NCBI GenBank assembly: GCA_023639215.1
Contig: CP097899.1
Location: 3,716,001 to 3,780,000 of the forward strand
Length of the DNA: 64,000 nucleotides
Reading direction: 5' to 3'
Source of the DNA: Candidatus Pristimantibacillus lignocellulolyticus
GTDB lineage: Bacteria > Bacillota > Bacilli > Paenibacillales > Paenibacillaceae
Part shown: positions 18,250-26,422 of the stretch, one piece after another
Numbering within the stretch: the stretch's first letter is position 1
Layout: each line of letters starts with the position of its first letter
Program-made: the position numbers and the translations under genes
Notes under the pieces: model-generated
The model's input: the letters and a program-made list of their open reading frames with translations, nothing else
What the model was told of the DNA's origin: nothing
Databases searched by the model: none

Positions 18250-19494
18250 ATGGGGGATAAGAAACAAGAGCGCATCATTATGTTAGCAGACTGTCAGTCT
18301 TTCTATGCAACGGTAGAAAAAGTTGCTCATCCAGAATTAGAGGGTCAACCACTTGTTGTAGCGGGTGATCCAGAAAGGCGTTCAGGTATTATATTAGCTG
18401 CTTGCCCAATTGCAAAGCAGTATGGCATTAAAACTGCCGAGAAGTTAGGTGAGGCGATTGCCAAATGCCCTAATGTAGCTATTATTACGCCCCGTATGGA
18501 GGAGTACATTAAAGTATCTTTGCAAATTACAGCGATCTATCAAAGCTATACAGATCTTGTGGAACCATACAGTATCGATGAACAGCATCTTGATGTGACA
18601 GGTAGTGTGCAAAATTATCATTCTACGGAACAAATGGCATACGCGATTCAGCGCCAAGTGATGCGAGAGACAGGAGTCCGTATTCGAATTGGCATAAGTA
18701 GCAATAAAGTGCTTAGTAAAATGGCTTGTGATCACTTTGCCAAACAAAATGCATCAGGACTATTTCATTTACCTATATCACATATTGCACAGGTGCTATG
18801 GCCACTTCCAATCGGCAATATGTTTATGGTTGGTAGAAAGATGAAGCATCATCTTCAAGTGATGGGTATTCATACTATAGGGGAGCTAGCTCGCACGCCA
18901 CTTGCTACATTACGTCGTCGCTGGGGAGTTAACGGTGAGGTGTTATGGCGAATTGCTAATGGCATCGATGATTCACCGGTTTCTCCGATGACGCACATTG
19001 CACAGAAAGGCATCGGGCATCATATGACGCTACCTGTTGATTATGAAACGTTGGAAGCAATCAAGGTGCCGCTTTTAGAGTTAACAGAACTTGTATGTCA
19101 ACGTGCTCGGATGAAAGGTTATATGGGCTCTGTTGTGTCAGTAGGTTGTCGGGGGGCTGACTTTGATCATCCTACAGGATTCCATCGTCAGAAGAAGCTG
19201 GATGATCCAACCTATTTAACAGATGAAGTGTATAGTGTCGCACTTGAATTACTCGAGAAACATTGGGATGGCTTACCAGTTCGAAGTATTGGGGTGACGC
19301 TTAATCAATTTGTTAGTGATGAACAATATCAGATGACGTTATTTGATAATCGTGAGGAACGACTTGCCCTCGCCCGTACGACAGATTCGATTAAAGCCCG
19401 TTATGGCAACACAGCAATTATGCGGGCATCATCGTTAACGGCGGCAGGTCAAGCAATTGATCGTGCAGGTAAGATTGGAGGTCATTATAAATGA
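18250..19494 (+). CDS. Y-family DNA polymerase, UvrX/YqjW type
   Basis: This is an error-prone translesion polymerase. The 414-residue protein has the Y-family motifs MLADCQSFYATVE (first metal-binding Asp), the catalytic YSIDEQHLDVTG (Asp-Glu), the IGISSNKVLSKMA motif, a helix-hairpin-helix segment (MGIHTIGELARTPLATLRRR) and a C-terminal little finger. SIDEQ in place of the DinB SIDEA marks the UvrX/YqjW branch. The ATG at 18250 is preferred over 18229, which has no ribosome binding site. A LexA box precedes it and a YolD gene overlaps it by 4 bp, the B. subtilis yqjW-yqjX arrangement. Confidence 0.92.
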   Translation: MGDKKQERIIMLADCQSFYATVEKVAHPELEGQPLVVAGDPERRSGIILAACPIAKQYGIKTAEKLGEAIAKCPNVAIITPRMEEYIKVSLQITAIYQSYTDLVEPYSIDEQHLDVTGSVQNYHSTEQMAYAIQRQVMRETGVRIRIGISSNKVLSKMACDHFAKQNASGLFHLPISHIAQVLWPLPIGNMFMVGRKMKHHLQVMGIHTIGELARTPLATLRRRWGVNGEVLWRIANGIDDSPVSPMTHIAQKGIGHHMTLPVDYETLEAIKVPLLELTELVCQRARMKGYMGSVVSVGCRGADFDHPTGFHRQKKLDDPTYLTDEVYSVALELLEKHWDGLPVRSIGVTLNQFVSDEQYQMTLFDNREERLALARTTDSIKARYGNTAIMRASSLTAAGQAIDRAGKIGGHYK

Positions 19495-19826
19495 GTTTGA
19501 AATTAACAGGGAATGGTCTATTCGAGTCATCGCGAATGATGCTCCCAGAACATAAGGAAGCCTATAATGAATTTCGCAAAAATCTGGATCGGAAAGAACG
19601 TCCGCACGTTGACGAACAACGATTAGCTGAGCTTTCTTATCAGTTTGCCGAAGCGATGAATGAAGAGGCTACTGTTCGTATTCGCATCTATGATTTGTTC
19701 CAAGATCGATGGATAACGGGCAAAGTAGAACGGATTGATCCGTTGCAAGCTCGGATGAAATTGGTCCAGGAAGACGAGTCGCGTTGGATTAAGCTTGCGG
19801 AAATTATTGATCTTGTGGTGGAATAA
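19491..19826 (+). CDS. YolD-like family protein
   Basis: YolD-like proteins are encoded next to UvrX/YqjW polymerases and are thought to act like UmuD partners, though without a protease domain. The 111-residue protein has the family features: a basic N-terminal part with MMLPEHKEAYNEF, then a C-terminal beta region with ITGKVERIDPLQARMKL and WIKLAEIIDL. The ATG overlaps the polymerase stop (ATGA), so the two are translationally coupled and share SOS control. Confidence 0.88.
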   Translation: MSLKLTGNGLFESSRMMLPEHKEAYNEFRKNLDRKERPHVDEQRLAELSYQFAEAMNEEATVRIRIYDLFQDRWITGKVERIDPLQARMKLVQEDESRWIKLAEIIDLVVE

Positions 19827-19922
19827 TTGTCATTGTATGTAGTTGACTGGGGAGCTATAATACTCGGGTATGGTTTTTACAGTCAACTTGCATAATTTAA
19901 TGACAATTAATGAGGTGGAACT

Positions 19923-20576
19923 ATTTGTAGTAAATTATTAAAAATTCATCAAGATGACATTCCTAGAGCGGCCAGTGTTCTAGCAGAAGAATTCGCACAG
20001 GACGACCCGCTCTATCAACATATCCTACCTGATGAAACAACAAGACTTCGCGTGCTGAAAATATTTTTTCATCGCTATATTGAAATGCTATATCCTTATT
20101 CCGATTTGCTAACGACGTCGAATAATTATGAAGCTGTCGCATTGGTGTTCCACTCAGAGCGCCAGACAGGAACGTTGCGCTCTAACATGAATTATATGAA
20201 GAGAATCGGACTAGCAATTATTAAGTCTTTACCGATTTGTCGAGTCATTGGTATAAGAGGGTATATTAGAGGATTGTCTATTTTATTGAATATGAGTTCT
20301 GCATGGTTATCAATGCTTGGGAATCAGAAGTATATGCATTTGGATATGCTTGTTGTGCAGCAACGTTATCGTGGACAAGGTTTTGTCTCAAAGATTATTA
20401 AACCGCTACTGGACGAATGCAAAGCCAACAATTATTTATGTTCGTTAGAAACACAGACTCCGAGTAATATACCTATGTATGAACATTATAAGTTCCGTAA
20501 GGTAAAAGTTATTCCGCTACAGAATAGTTCACTTGAGCAGTATTGCATGGTGTATACACCGGATGGTACTGAGTAG
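19923..20576 (+). CDS. GNAT-family N-acetyltransferase, apparent ATT start
   Basis: This 217-residue protein has the GNAT core: LDMLVVQQRYRGQGFVSKII (motif A with Gly-rich acetyl-CoA loop) and a late ETQTPSNIPMYEHYKF segment. The frame is open from a TGA at 19911. The first ATG/GTG/TTG in frame is GTG 20052, but that would drop about 43 family-like N-terminal residues (IHQDDIPRAASVLAEEF region) and has no ribosome binding site. ATT at 19923 sits 4 bp after GAGGTGG, so I assign that start. A sequencing error or frameshift near 19925 is the alternative. Its substrate is unknown. The upstream region has an AGTTGACTG/CAGTCAACT inverted repeat (19841-19888). Confidence 0.75.
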   Translation: MCSKLLKIHQDDIPRAASVLAEEFAQDDPLYQHILPDETTRLRVLKIFFHRYIEMLYPYSDLLTTSNNYEAVALVFHSERQTGTLRSNMNYMKRIGLAIIKSLPICRVIGIRGYIRGLSILLNMSSAWLSMLGNQKYMHLDMLVVQQRYRGQGFVSKIIKPLLDECKANNYLCSLETQTPSNIPMYEHYKFRKVKVIPLQNSSLEQYCMVYTPDGTE

Positions 20577-20640
20577 GGCAATATGAGGTACACTTAAATT
20601 GATAATGTGTAATCAATAATGATGCATAAATGATACACTC

Positions 20641-20721
20641 CCTAGTCTAAAGACTAGGCACAAACACTTCCTAAGTCGGTTATATCATGCAAATCATGAA
20701 GTTATAATTGATTTATAACTT
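20641..20721. other. Two inverted repeats upstream of the sensor-domain gene
   Basis: CCTAGTC-TAAA-GACTAGG (20641-20658) is a perfect 7-bp stem without a T-run. AAGTTATAA-TTGAT-TTATAACTT (20699-20721) is a perfect 9-bp inverted repeat about 40 bp before the next start. The second looks like an operator or an mRNA hairpin. No protein can be assigned to it. Confidence 0.5.
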
Positions 20722-20759
20722 AGAGCGTGAGCTTGTGAAACCGAAGGAAGTGTACGAAT

Positions 20760-21545
20760 ATGAAGGCAATTGAAGTGACTGACAAAACGTCTACAGGTAA
20801 AGTGAACTGGGTGCTTTTTAATCCGAAAACCTATGCAACAATTCTCTATTTTTTGTTGTCTCTCCCTTTAGGAATTATCTATTTTACAATAGCGATAACA
20901 GGAATTGTTTTATCGATCGGACTAGCTCCAATATTTATCGGAATTCCGCTGTTTTTTGGGGTAGCTAAGCTATTGAATGGGATAGTGAATTTTGAACAAA
21001 ATATGATAAGACAAATTTTAGGTTTACCGACTCCTGCTGTTCCGCATTCTTATAATGGACAGTCCGAGACTAGACAGAATTGGTTTATGCAAATGGTGAG
21101 AGGTTTTGATGGTAAGTTATTCATTAGAAATCTGCTGCTTGTGTTGCTTAGATTTGTAACAAGCATCGTATTTTTTGTTATTATGATAACGGTGATATCA
21201 CTAGCACTTGGATTTATTACTTTGCCAGCCTTGCACATCATTTTAATGAATGAAATCCAACTTGATATATTGGAGCATAGCTTGTTCAGTTATTTTCATA
21301 TCGATTGGACGTTAAATCAACAATATATGCTGTACGTAGGTTTTGGTCTTGTGCTTTTCTGGATCGCGCTTCGTATTGTGAATGGACTTATGCAGATTCA
21401 GCGTAGAATTATGTATGTAGATGAGCCATATGAGCAAACAAACACGCCAGTGCAAGCAGAATCTCAGATGCAGACGTCATATTATGATTTTCCTGAAGAT
21501 CATTCGACTCAAGTGATGATGCAGCCAGCCTACAAAGAAATTTAG
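20760..21545 (+). CDS. 'Sensor domain' multipass membrane protein
   Basis: This 261-residue protein resembles the putative sensor domain family (PF13796) found at the N terminus of some histidine kinases, but here it stands alone. It has a short polar N terminus, a hydrophobic pair (about 27-75) with GITG-like glycines, a second hydrophobic block (about 120-165), a fourth helix (about 190-212) and a cytoplasmic Gln/Thr-rich tail. The start ATG follows GGAAGTG. It precedes the pspA cassette but ends in its own terminator. Role unknown; membrane-stress sensing is a guess from its neighbours. Confidence 0.7.
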   Translation: MKAIEVTDKTSTGKVNWVLFNPKTYATILYFLLSLPLGIIYFTIAITGIVLSIGLAPIFIGIPLFFGVAKLLNGIVNFEQNMIRQILGLPTPAVPHSYNGQSETRQNWFMQMVRGFDGKLFIRNLLLVLLRFVTSIVFFVIMITVISLALGFITLPALHIILMNEIQLDILEHSLFSYFHIDWTLNQQYMLYVGFGLVLFWIALRIVNGLMQIQRRIMYVDEPYEQTNTPVQAESQMQTSYYDFPEDHSTQVMMQPAYKEI

Positions 21546-21576
21546 AATCTCGCTCTTTTGAAATATAGATTTGAGC

Positions 21577-21615
21577 AGAACACTCATTATTTTTTGCGGA
21601 GTGTTCTTTTTGTTT
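21577..21615 (+). terminator. Intrinsic terminator after the sensor-domain gene
   Basis: AGAACACTC/GAGTGTTCT stem with a 13-nt loop, followed by TTTTTGTTT. It separates this gene from the pspA operon. Confidence 0.85.
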
Positions 21616-21693
21616 CTAGATTTTGAATCCTTTTCTTTAAAAATAATGTAGTATATAAATATATTGGCTTAAGCAATGAGGAGGGCAATCATT

Positions 21694-22284
21694 ATGGGGA
21701 TTTTGTCTAGATTTAACGATATTATGAAGGCTAATATCCATTCATTAATGGATCGAGCAGAGGATCCGATGAAGGTTATCGAAGAATATATGCGAAAGCT
21801 GAATCAGGATTTAGGGGCAGTGAAGGCAGAAACGGCTGCGATAGTTTTGAATGAGCGAAGATCTAAGACGCTACTTGATGAATGCAGTGCAGATATTAAA
21901 AAACTGCAACGATATGCAGAAAAATCTGTAGAAGCGGGTAATGATGGTGATGCGTTAAAGTTTTTAGGAAAAAAAGCAAAGCAGACCGAGCGGCTACATG
22001 AGCTACAATCGGCATACGAGCAGGCAGCGAAAAACGCGGAATGTATGGAGCAAATGCAGCATAAGCTTGTATCTGATATCGGTCAGCTAGAGGCAAGCTA
22101 CTATGAGTTGAAGGGAAAGCTAGCCGTTGCTGCTCGATCCAAATATGATTCTTCAATAGAAGCAATGGAGGAAAAGGTGAATTTTGCATTGGATAAAGCG
22201 GCGGCCCTTGCTGAGCTGCAAGCAGATCATCATGATAACGATGATTTGGACCGACGATTCGCGCAATTAAAGAATAAGCAATAA
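21694..22284 (+). CDS. pspA: Phage shock protein A (PspA/IM30 family)
   Basis: PspA proteins coat and stabilise stressed inner membranes as ESCRT-III-like helical assemblies. The 196-residue protein starts MGILSRFNDIMKANIHSLMD, the amphipathic helix typical of the family. It continues with long charged coiled coils (about 25-190). It is slightly shorter than the usual 220 residues. ATG 21694 follows GAGGAGGG; the track-like start at 21676 would cover that site. The order PspA, zinc-ribbon, TPM, SPFH matches the B. subtilis pspA-ydjGHI operon, which is sigma-W dependent. A weak sigma-W-like TGAATC-N17-TGTA lies at 21624-21650. Confidence 0.92.
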   Translation: MGILSRFNDIMKANIHSLMDRAEDPMKVIEEYMRKLNQDLGAVKAETAAIVLNERRSKTLLDECSADIKKLQRYAEKSVEAGNDGDALKFLGKKAKQTERLHELQSAYEQAAKNAECMEQMQHKLVSDIGQLEASYYELKGKLAVAARSKYDSSIEAMEEKVNFALDKAAALAELQADHHDNDDLDRRFAQLKNKQ

Positions 22285-22310
22285 AATTTTTTAGTTATTG
22301 AGGTGAGCAG

Positions 22311-23342
22311 ATGCAAGTAGTTGATTATAAATGCCCAAGCTGTGGTAGCGGGATGACCTTTGATAGCGCAACTGGATCGTTGTCTTGCAGCAGCTGTGGA
22401 AGAAAAGAAGATATTGAACAAATTCCTGAACCGCTTATAAAGCAAGCATATTCTGAGAATGAAGCTAGTGAGTATCATTGTAATAGCTGTGGAGCTGTTA
22501 TTATGACTCAATTAGAAACTGCTGCTACCGTATGTAGCTTTTGTGGCTCCGCTGTCGTTCTCGGGGATAGGTTGGCAGGAAAGCTGGCCCCTGCAATGGT
22601 CATTCCGTTCTCAATTAGTAAAGAGCAAGCAATGAAGGCTTTTCAGAAATGGTGCAAAAGGGGCTTGCTTACGCCTAAAGGATTTGTTACTGCGGATCGT
22701 ATTAAAGGAATTACCGGATTATATGTTCCTTTCTGGCTCTATGAGCTACATAATATTGTCGAGGCTCAAGGCCATGGAACCAAAGTAAGAACCTATGTAA
22801 GTGGTGATTATCGCTATACGGAAACGCAACACTTTGATATTTACCGCAAGCTTCGCTTAAATTATAAAATGGTGCCCGTCGATGCATCAGAGAAAATGAA
22901 TGATCAGTTGATGGATAAGCTAGAGCCATTTCCTTACCAGCAGCTGAAGGACTTCAAAACGCCATATCTCGCTGGTTATATTGCAGAAAAGTACAGCTAT
23001 GATGACGGTCAGCTACTTCCTAGGGCCAAAGATAAAATTAAGCAATATATCGAAGCTTCCATTTCATCATCGGTGTCAGGATATGCTTCTTATAATTTTA
23101 GTAATAAAAACATTAAAAATATATTTACGAATGCGGACTATTGTTTGCTGCCTGTGTGGGTTGTTCATTACGACTTCAATAAACTAGAATATACATTTGC
23201 AATGAATGGTCAGACGGGAAAAGTAGTAGGTAAGCCTCCGATTAGCAAGGCAAAGGTTTTAGCGTGGTTCGCGGGTATTTTTGGCATCTCTTTACTGTCA
23301 TTAAAATGCATTTCATGGATGATGGGGGGAGGATTTCTATGA
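22311..23342 (+). CDS. ydjG: Zinc-ribbon membrane protein (YdjG-like)
   Basis: This 343-residue protein begins with two zinc-ribbon modules (CPSCG/CSSCG and CNSCG/CSFCG, residues about 8-80). A beta-rich cytoplasmic region follows, with the FWLYELHN and LPVWVVHYDF segments, then one C-terminal membrane helix (about 318-336). In B. subtilis YdjG and YdjH form a membrane complex that helps recruit YdjI and PspA. It starts 26 bp after pspA and its stop overlaps the next ATG (ATGA). Confidence 0.82.
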   Translation: MQVVDYKCPSCGSGMTFDSATGSLSCSSCGRKEDIEQIPEPLIKQAYSENEASEYHCNSCGAVIMTQLETAATVCSFCGSAVVLGDRLAGKLAPAMVIPFSISKEQAMKAFQKWCKRGLLTPKGFVTADRIKGITGLYVPFWLYELHNIVEAQGHGTKVRTYVSGDYRYTETQHFDIYRKLRLNYKMVPVDASEKMNDQLMDKLEPFPYQQLKDFKTPYLAGYIAEKYSYDDGQLLPRAKDKIKQYIEASISSSVSGYASYNFSNKNIKNIFTNADYCLLPVWVVHYDFNKLEYTFAMNGQTGKVVGKPPISKAKVLAWFAGIFGISLLSLKCISWMMGGGFL

Positions 23343-24130
23343 AGAAGCAGCAACTAATTTTTATCCTTCCGTTTTTCATAGTTATGCTTCTTGTAGGTCC
23401 TGTCATTACAGTGATGGCGGAATCAGCGGACGGTAAAGTTTTAATCTATGATGAGGCCGAGCTACTCAATCAAGAACAATATAATAGGCTAAATAAGCTT
23501 GCGAATGAATTAGGAGCTGAGCGAGAAACAGATATCATTATTTTAACGTCTACCAATTCAGACAACATGGATGTCGTAAAAATGACAGAGAATTTTTATG
23601 ACAATTATGGACCAGGGTACGATAAACCCCATGGTAACGCTGTAATACTGACGATGGATATGAGGAATCGGGATGTATACTTAGCTGGCTTTTATAAAGC
23701 AGAGCAATATTTGGATGATGATAGATTGGATAAAATACGTAATAAGATTACTCCTTATTTATCTGATGGAGCTTATGCGGACGGATTTGAAAAGTATATA
23801 GCGACAGTACATCGATATATGAGCTTCAAGCCTGGAGTGAACCCAGATAATATTTTATTTAATATTTGGTTCCAGTTAGGGGCAGCTGCAGTAATTGGAG
23901 CGATTGTCGTTAGTATTATGGCATACAACTCTGGTGGTCGTGTAACGGTAAATCGGAACACCTATGAGGATGCAAGCACCTCAGGAATGCTAGATCATAA
24001 GGATCAATACATTCGGACGACTGTAACTAAAACTAAAATCCAGAAGAATAACAATAGTGGTGGTGGAGGCGGTGGTGGTGGCTTTACGGGTGGCGGCCAT
24101 TCACATAGTGGAAGCAGAGGGAAATTTTAA
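23339..24130 (+). CDS. ydjH: TPM-domain membrane protein (YdjH-like)
   Basis: The 263-residue protein has an N-terminal signal or anchor (about 7-28), an extracellular TPM phosphatase-like domain (about 38-175) with VLIYDEAELLNQEQ and ETDIIILTS, a second membrane helix (about 200-218), and a Gly/His/Ser-rich tail with nine consecutive glycines. TPM-domain proteins are found in envelope-stress cassettes and photosystem repair. ATG 23339 overlaps the ydjG stop by 4 bp and follows GGGGGGAGG. The Gly-rich end is typical of the family. Confidence 0.85.
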   Translation: MKKQQLIFILPFFIVMLLVGPVITVMAESADGKVLIYDEAELLNQEQYNRLNKLANELGAERETDIIILTSTNSDNMDVVKMTENFYDNYGPGYDKPHGNAVILTMDMRNRDVYLAGFYKAEQYLDDDRLDKIRNKITPYLSDGAYADGFEKYIATVHRYMSFKPGVNPDNILFNIWFQLGAAAVIGAIVVSIMAYNSGGRVTVNRNTYEDASTSGMLDHKDQYIRTTVTKTKIQKNNNSGGGGGGGGFTGGGHSHSGSRGKF

Positions 24131-24222
24131 TTATTAGGTTTATGTTAATGCTTTGGAAATGAATTTTCAAATCTGAGAAGTTAAATTGAAAGTATATGAA
24201 AAGTTTAGGGAGGAATATTAGT

Positions 24223-25242
24223 ATGGTATTTTTCAAAAATCAATTTTCAAATGTGGTGGAATGGGAAGAGTTTAGAGATGATATGATTTTTTGGAAGTGG
24301 AGCAATCGTGAGATTAAGAAAGGCAGTAAGCTCATTATTCGCTCTGGTCAAGATGCAATATTTATTAATAACGGCAAGATAGAGGGCTTGTTTGAGGATG
24401 AGGGAGAGTATAATATTGATTCCGATATTATTCCTTTTTTATCTACTCTGAAAGGCTTTAAGTTTGGCTTTAATAGTGGAATGCGTGTGGAAGTGTTGTT
24501 CGTTAATACAAAGGAATTTACCATCAAATGGGGAACTCAAAATCCGGTTCTTATTCCGACACCGCAGCTACCAGGAGGAATGCCGATTCGTGCCAATGGT
24601 ACGTTTAACTTTAAGGTCAATGACTATGTGACACTTATTGATAAAATTGCAGGCATTAAAAACAGCTATCTTGTAGAGGATGTAAAACTTCGTATTACTT
24701 CAGTGCTGGATCAACTACTTATGAAATGGATTAGCAGAGAAGGGAAGGATATGTTCAATCTGCAGGCAAATGCTTCTGAAATTGCTAGAGGTATTCGCGA
24801 GGACTTGGACATGGAAGTGATGGATAATGGGATGACAATTACAGGCTTCCAAGTGATGAGCTTCAATTATCCGAAAGAAATTCAAGATATGATTACGAAA
24901 ACAGCTTCTCATGAAATGATCGGCAATTTGCAGAAATATCAGCAGGTTAGTATGACGGACGGGATCGCTTCTGGCAATATTAAAGGTGGTGGTGCGGCAT
25001 CGGATATGGCAGGTATGATGATGGGAATGAATATGGCCAATGAAATGATGAAAAATATGAACTCGAATCAAAGCCAAAGTCCCATTCAGAATCAGCAGAC
25101 TTCAGCTCCGAAATCTTCAGAATCAGCACAAGGGAAACCTGATGCTCCTCAAGGCAGTATGAAACATAACTTCTGTCCGAACTGCGGTACAAAGAACGAG
25201 GGCGCTAATTTCTGCCCTAATTGTGGTCAAAAGCTGAACTAG
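24223..25242 (+). CDS. ydjI: SPFH-domain protein with C-terminal zinc ribbon (YdjI-like)
   Basis: The 339-residue soluble protein has an SPFH/virion-core-like domain (about 15-250), starting with the VVEWEE region and the KGSKLIIRSGQDAIFINNGK segment. A Met/Asn/Gln-rich linker with GMMMGMNMANEMMKNM follows, and a C-terminal double CPNCG zinc ribbon. In B. subtilis YdjI links PspA to the YdjGH complex at the membrane. The ATG at 24223 is set by GGGAGGA; a start at 24196 would include that site. It lies 92 bp after ydjH and before a terminator. Confidence 0.85.
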   Translation: MVFFKNQFSNVVEWEEFRDDMIFWKWSNREIKKGSKLIIRSGQDAIFINNGKIEGLFEDEGEYNIDSDIIPFLSTLKGFKFGFNSGMRVEVLFVNTKEFTIKWGTQNPVLIPTPQLPGGMPIRANGTFNFKVNDYVTLIDKIAGIKNSYLVEDVKLRITSVLDQLLMKWISREGKDMFNLQANASEIARGIREDLDMEVMDNGMTITGFQVMSFNYPKEIQDMITKTASHEMIGNLQKYQQVSMTDGIASGNIKGGGAASDMAGMMMGMNMANEMMKNMNSNQSQSPIQNQQTSAPKSSESAQGKPDAPQGSMKHNFCPNCGTKNEGANFCPNCGQKLN

Positions 25243-25289
25243 CTGACGGCTTGAGTGGAATGAATAGAGTGAGAGCTAATATACTTGTA

Positions 25290-25322
25290 AGAGCAGCCGA
25301 GCAAACTAGGCTGTTCTTTTTT
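25290..25322 (+). terminator. Intrinsic terminator of the pspA-ydjGHI operon
   Basis: AGAGCAGCC/GGCTGTTCT stem (one G-T pair) with a 10-nt loop followed by six T. Confidence 0.85.
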
Positions 25323-25419
25323 CTATTTTGAAAAGCTATATAATTGAGTAGTAGCGGTTGTTCTTTTTGAAGATAATATTGGGTTATATCATCGGTATTG
25401 CGATTAAATATTATATTAT

Positions 25420-25440
25420 AATATACCTATTAGGTATATT
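25420..25440. promoter_or_regulatory. Perfect inverted repeat upstream of the Crp/Fnr gene
   Basis: AATATACCT-ATT-AGGTATATT is a perfect 9-bp inverted repeat in the 290-bp non-coding gap before the Crp/Fnr gene. A second pair, AATTGTTAG (25499-25507) and CTAACAATT (25569-25577), brackets the region just before the start. Either could be an operator; neither matches the Fnr or Crp consensus. Confidence 0.4.
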
Positions 25441-25611
25441 TCATAGTCTGATATGTAGTTATACAATGAGCAGATTTAGTCATATCGATCTAAGAGTGAA
25501 TTGTTAGCAATAAGTATGAAATGGTGCATAGATTAAATTAATGCAAGAGTAAAGAACAGAAATAACTACTAACAATTAAGCTTACAGTAGTAAAAGTAAG
25601 CAGGGGGAACA

Positions 25612-26304
25612 ATGGATAACATTCATTACTTATCACAATTTAATTTGCTTCATGCGCTAGATACGGATGATTTAATTGAGATGGAACAATTGACTGTAAT
25701 AACAGTTGTCCCGAAAAACACTTTTATCCAAACGCCAGAAACGTTTTCTGAGCGGTTATTTTTTGTGAAAAAGGGAAAGGTTCGCTTATACAAAGTGAAC
25801 GAGGAAGGGAAGCAATTTACATCGGATATTATTAATGAAGGAAATGTATTTGGTGAACTAGACATGATCTCATTTGGAACAAGGGAACATTATATTGAAA
25901 CGATAGAAGAGAGTCATATTTGTCAAATTGATTCTAAGAGATTTGAAGATTTCATTTGTAACCGACCGCGATTTATGTTGTCACTAATGAAAGTGTTGAG
26001 CGAGCGAATTACAAGTATGAGTCAGTTAGCAGAAAATTTAGTGCTTGGTAATCTGCATAACAAAATTTTATTCGTTCTTATGAAGTTAGCTGATGAATAT
26101 GGGGAAAAGAGTGATGATTGTTATTACAAAATCAGCGTTCCACTATCTCATCAAGAAATTGCTAATTTAATAGGAGTAAGTAGAGAAGCTGTTACGATGG
26201 CGTTGCAGGAACTTGTTAAAGAAGGGTTAGTTAGGACAGGTTTTAGGACAATACATATAGATCGAGAAAAGATTATAGCGAGACATATAACTTCAAGTCA
26301 TTAA
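25612..26304 (+). CDS. Crp/Fnr-family transcriptional regulator
   Basis: The 230-residue protein has an N-terminal cyclic-nucleotide-binding-like beta barrel (about 15-130, GKVRLYKVNEEGKQF and GEL turns), a dimer helix (about 125-150) and a C-terminal winged helix (LSHQEIANLIGVSREAVTMA recognition region, about 178-200). No N-terminal cysteine cluster for an iron-sulfur centre is seen, so it is not a classic Fnr. The ligand is unknown. GCAGGGGG precedes the ATG. It is followed by an unrelated AlkC/AlkD-like gene 118 bp downstream. Confidence 0.85.
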   Translation: MDNIHYLSQFNLLHALDTDDLIEMEQLTVITVVPKNTFIQTPETFSERLFFVKKGKVRLYKVNEEGKQFTSDIINEGNVFGELDMISFGTREHYIETIEESHICQIDSKRFEDFICNRPRFMLSLMKVLSERITSMSQLAENLVLGNLHNKILFVLMKLADEYGEKSDDCYYKISVPLSHQEIANLIGVSREAVTMALQELVKEGLVRTGFRTIHIDREKIIARHITSSH

Positions 26305-26422
26305 AAAGAACTATTGGTCTGAGTTGTGAAGTGCATTACATCTTATTAATCGAGAGTACAGTAACATATCAGGAAAAGGGACGAAATAATCCCTTCAACT
26401 TGTATGTGAAAGGAAGATTTCG

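Noticed and set aside
24715..25077. 120-codon minus-strand frame inside ydjI
   Set aside because: Antisense shadow of the Met/Asn-rich linker; His-rich composition is an artefact.
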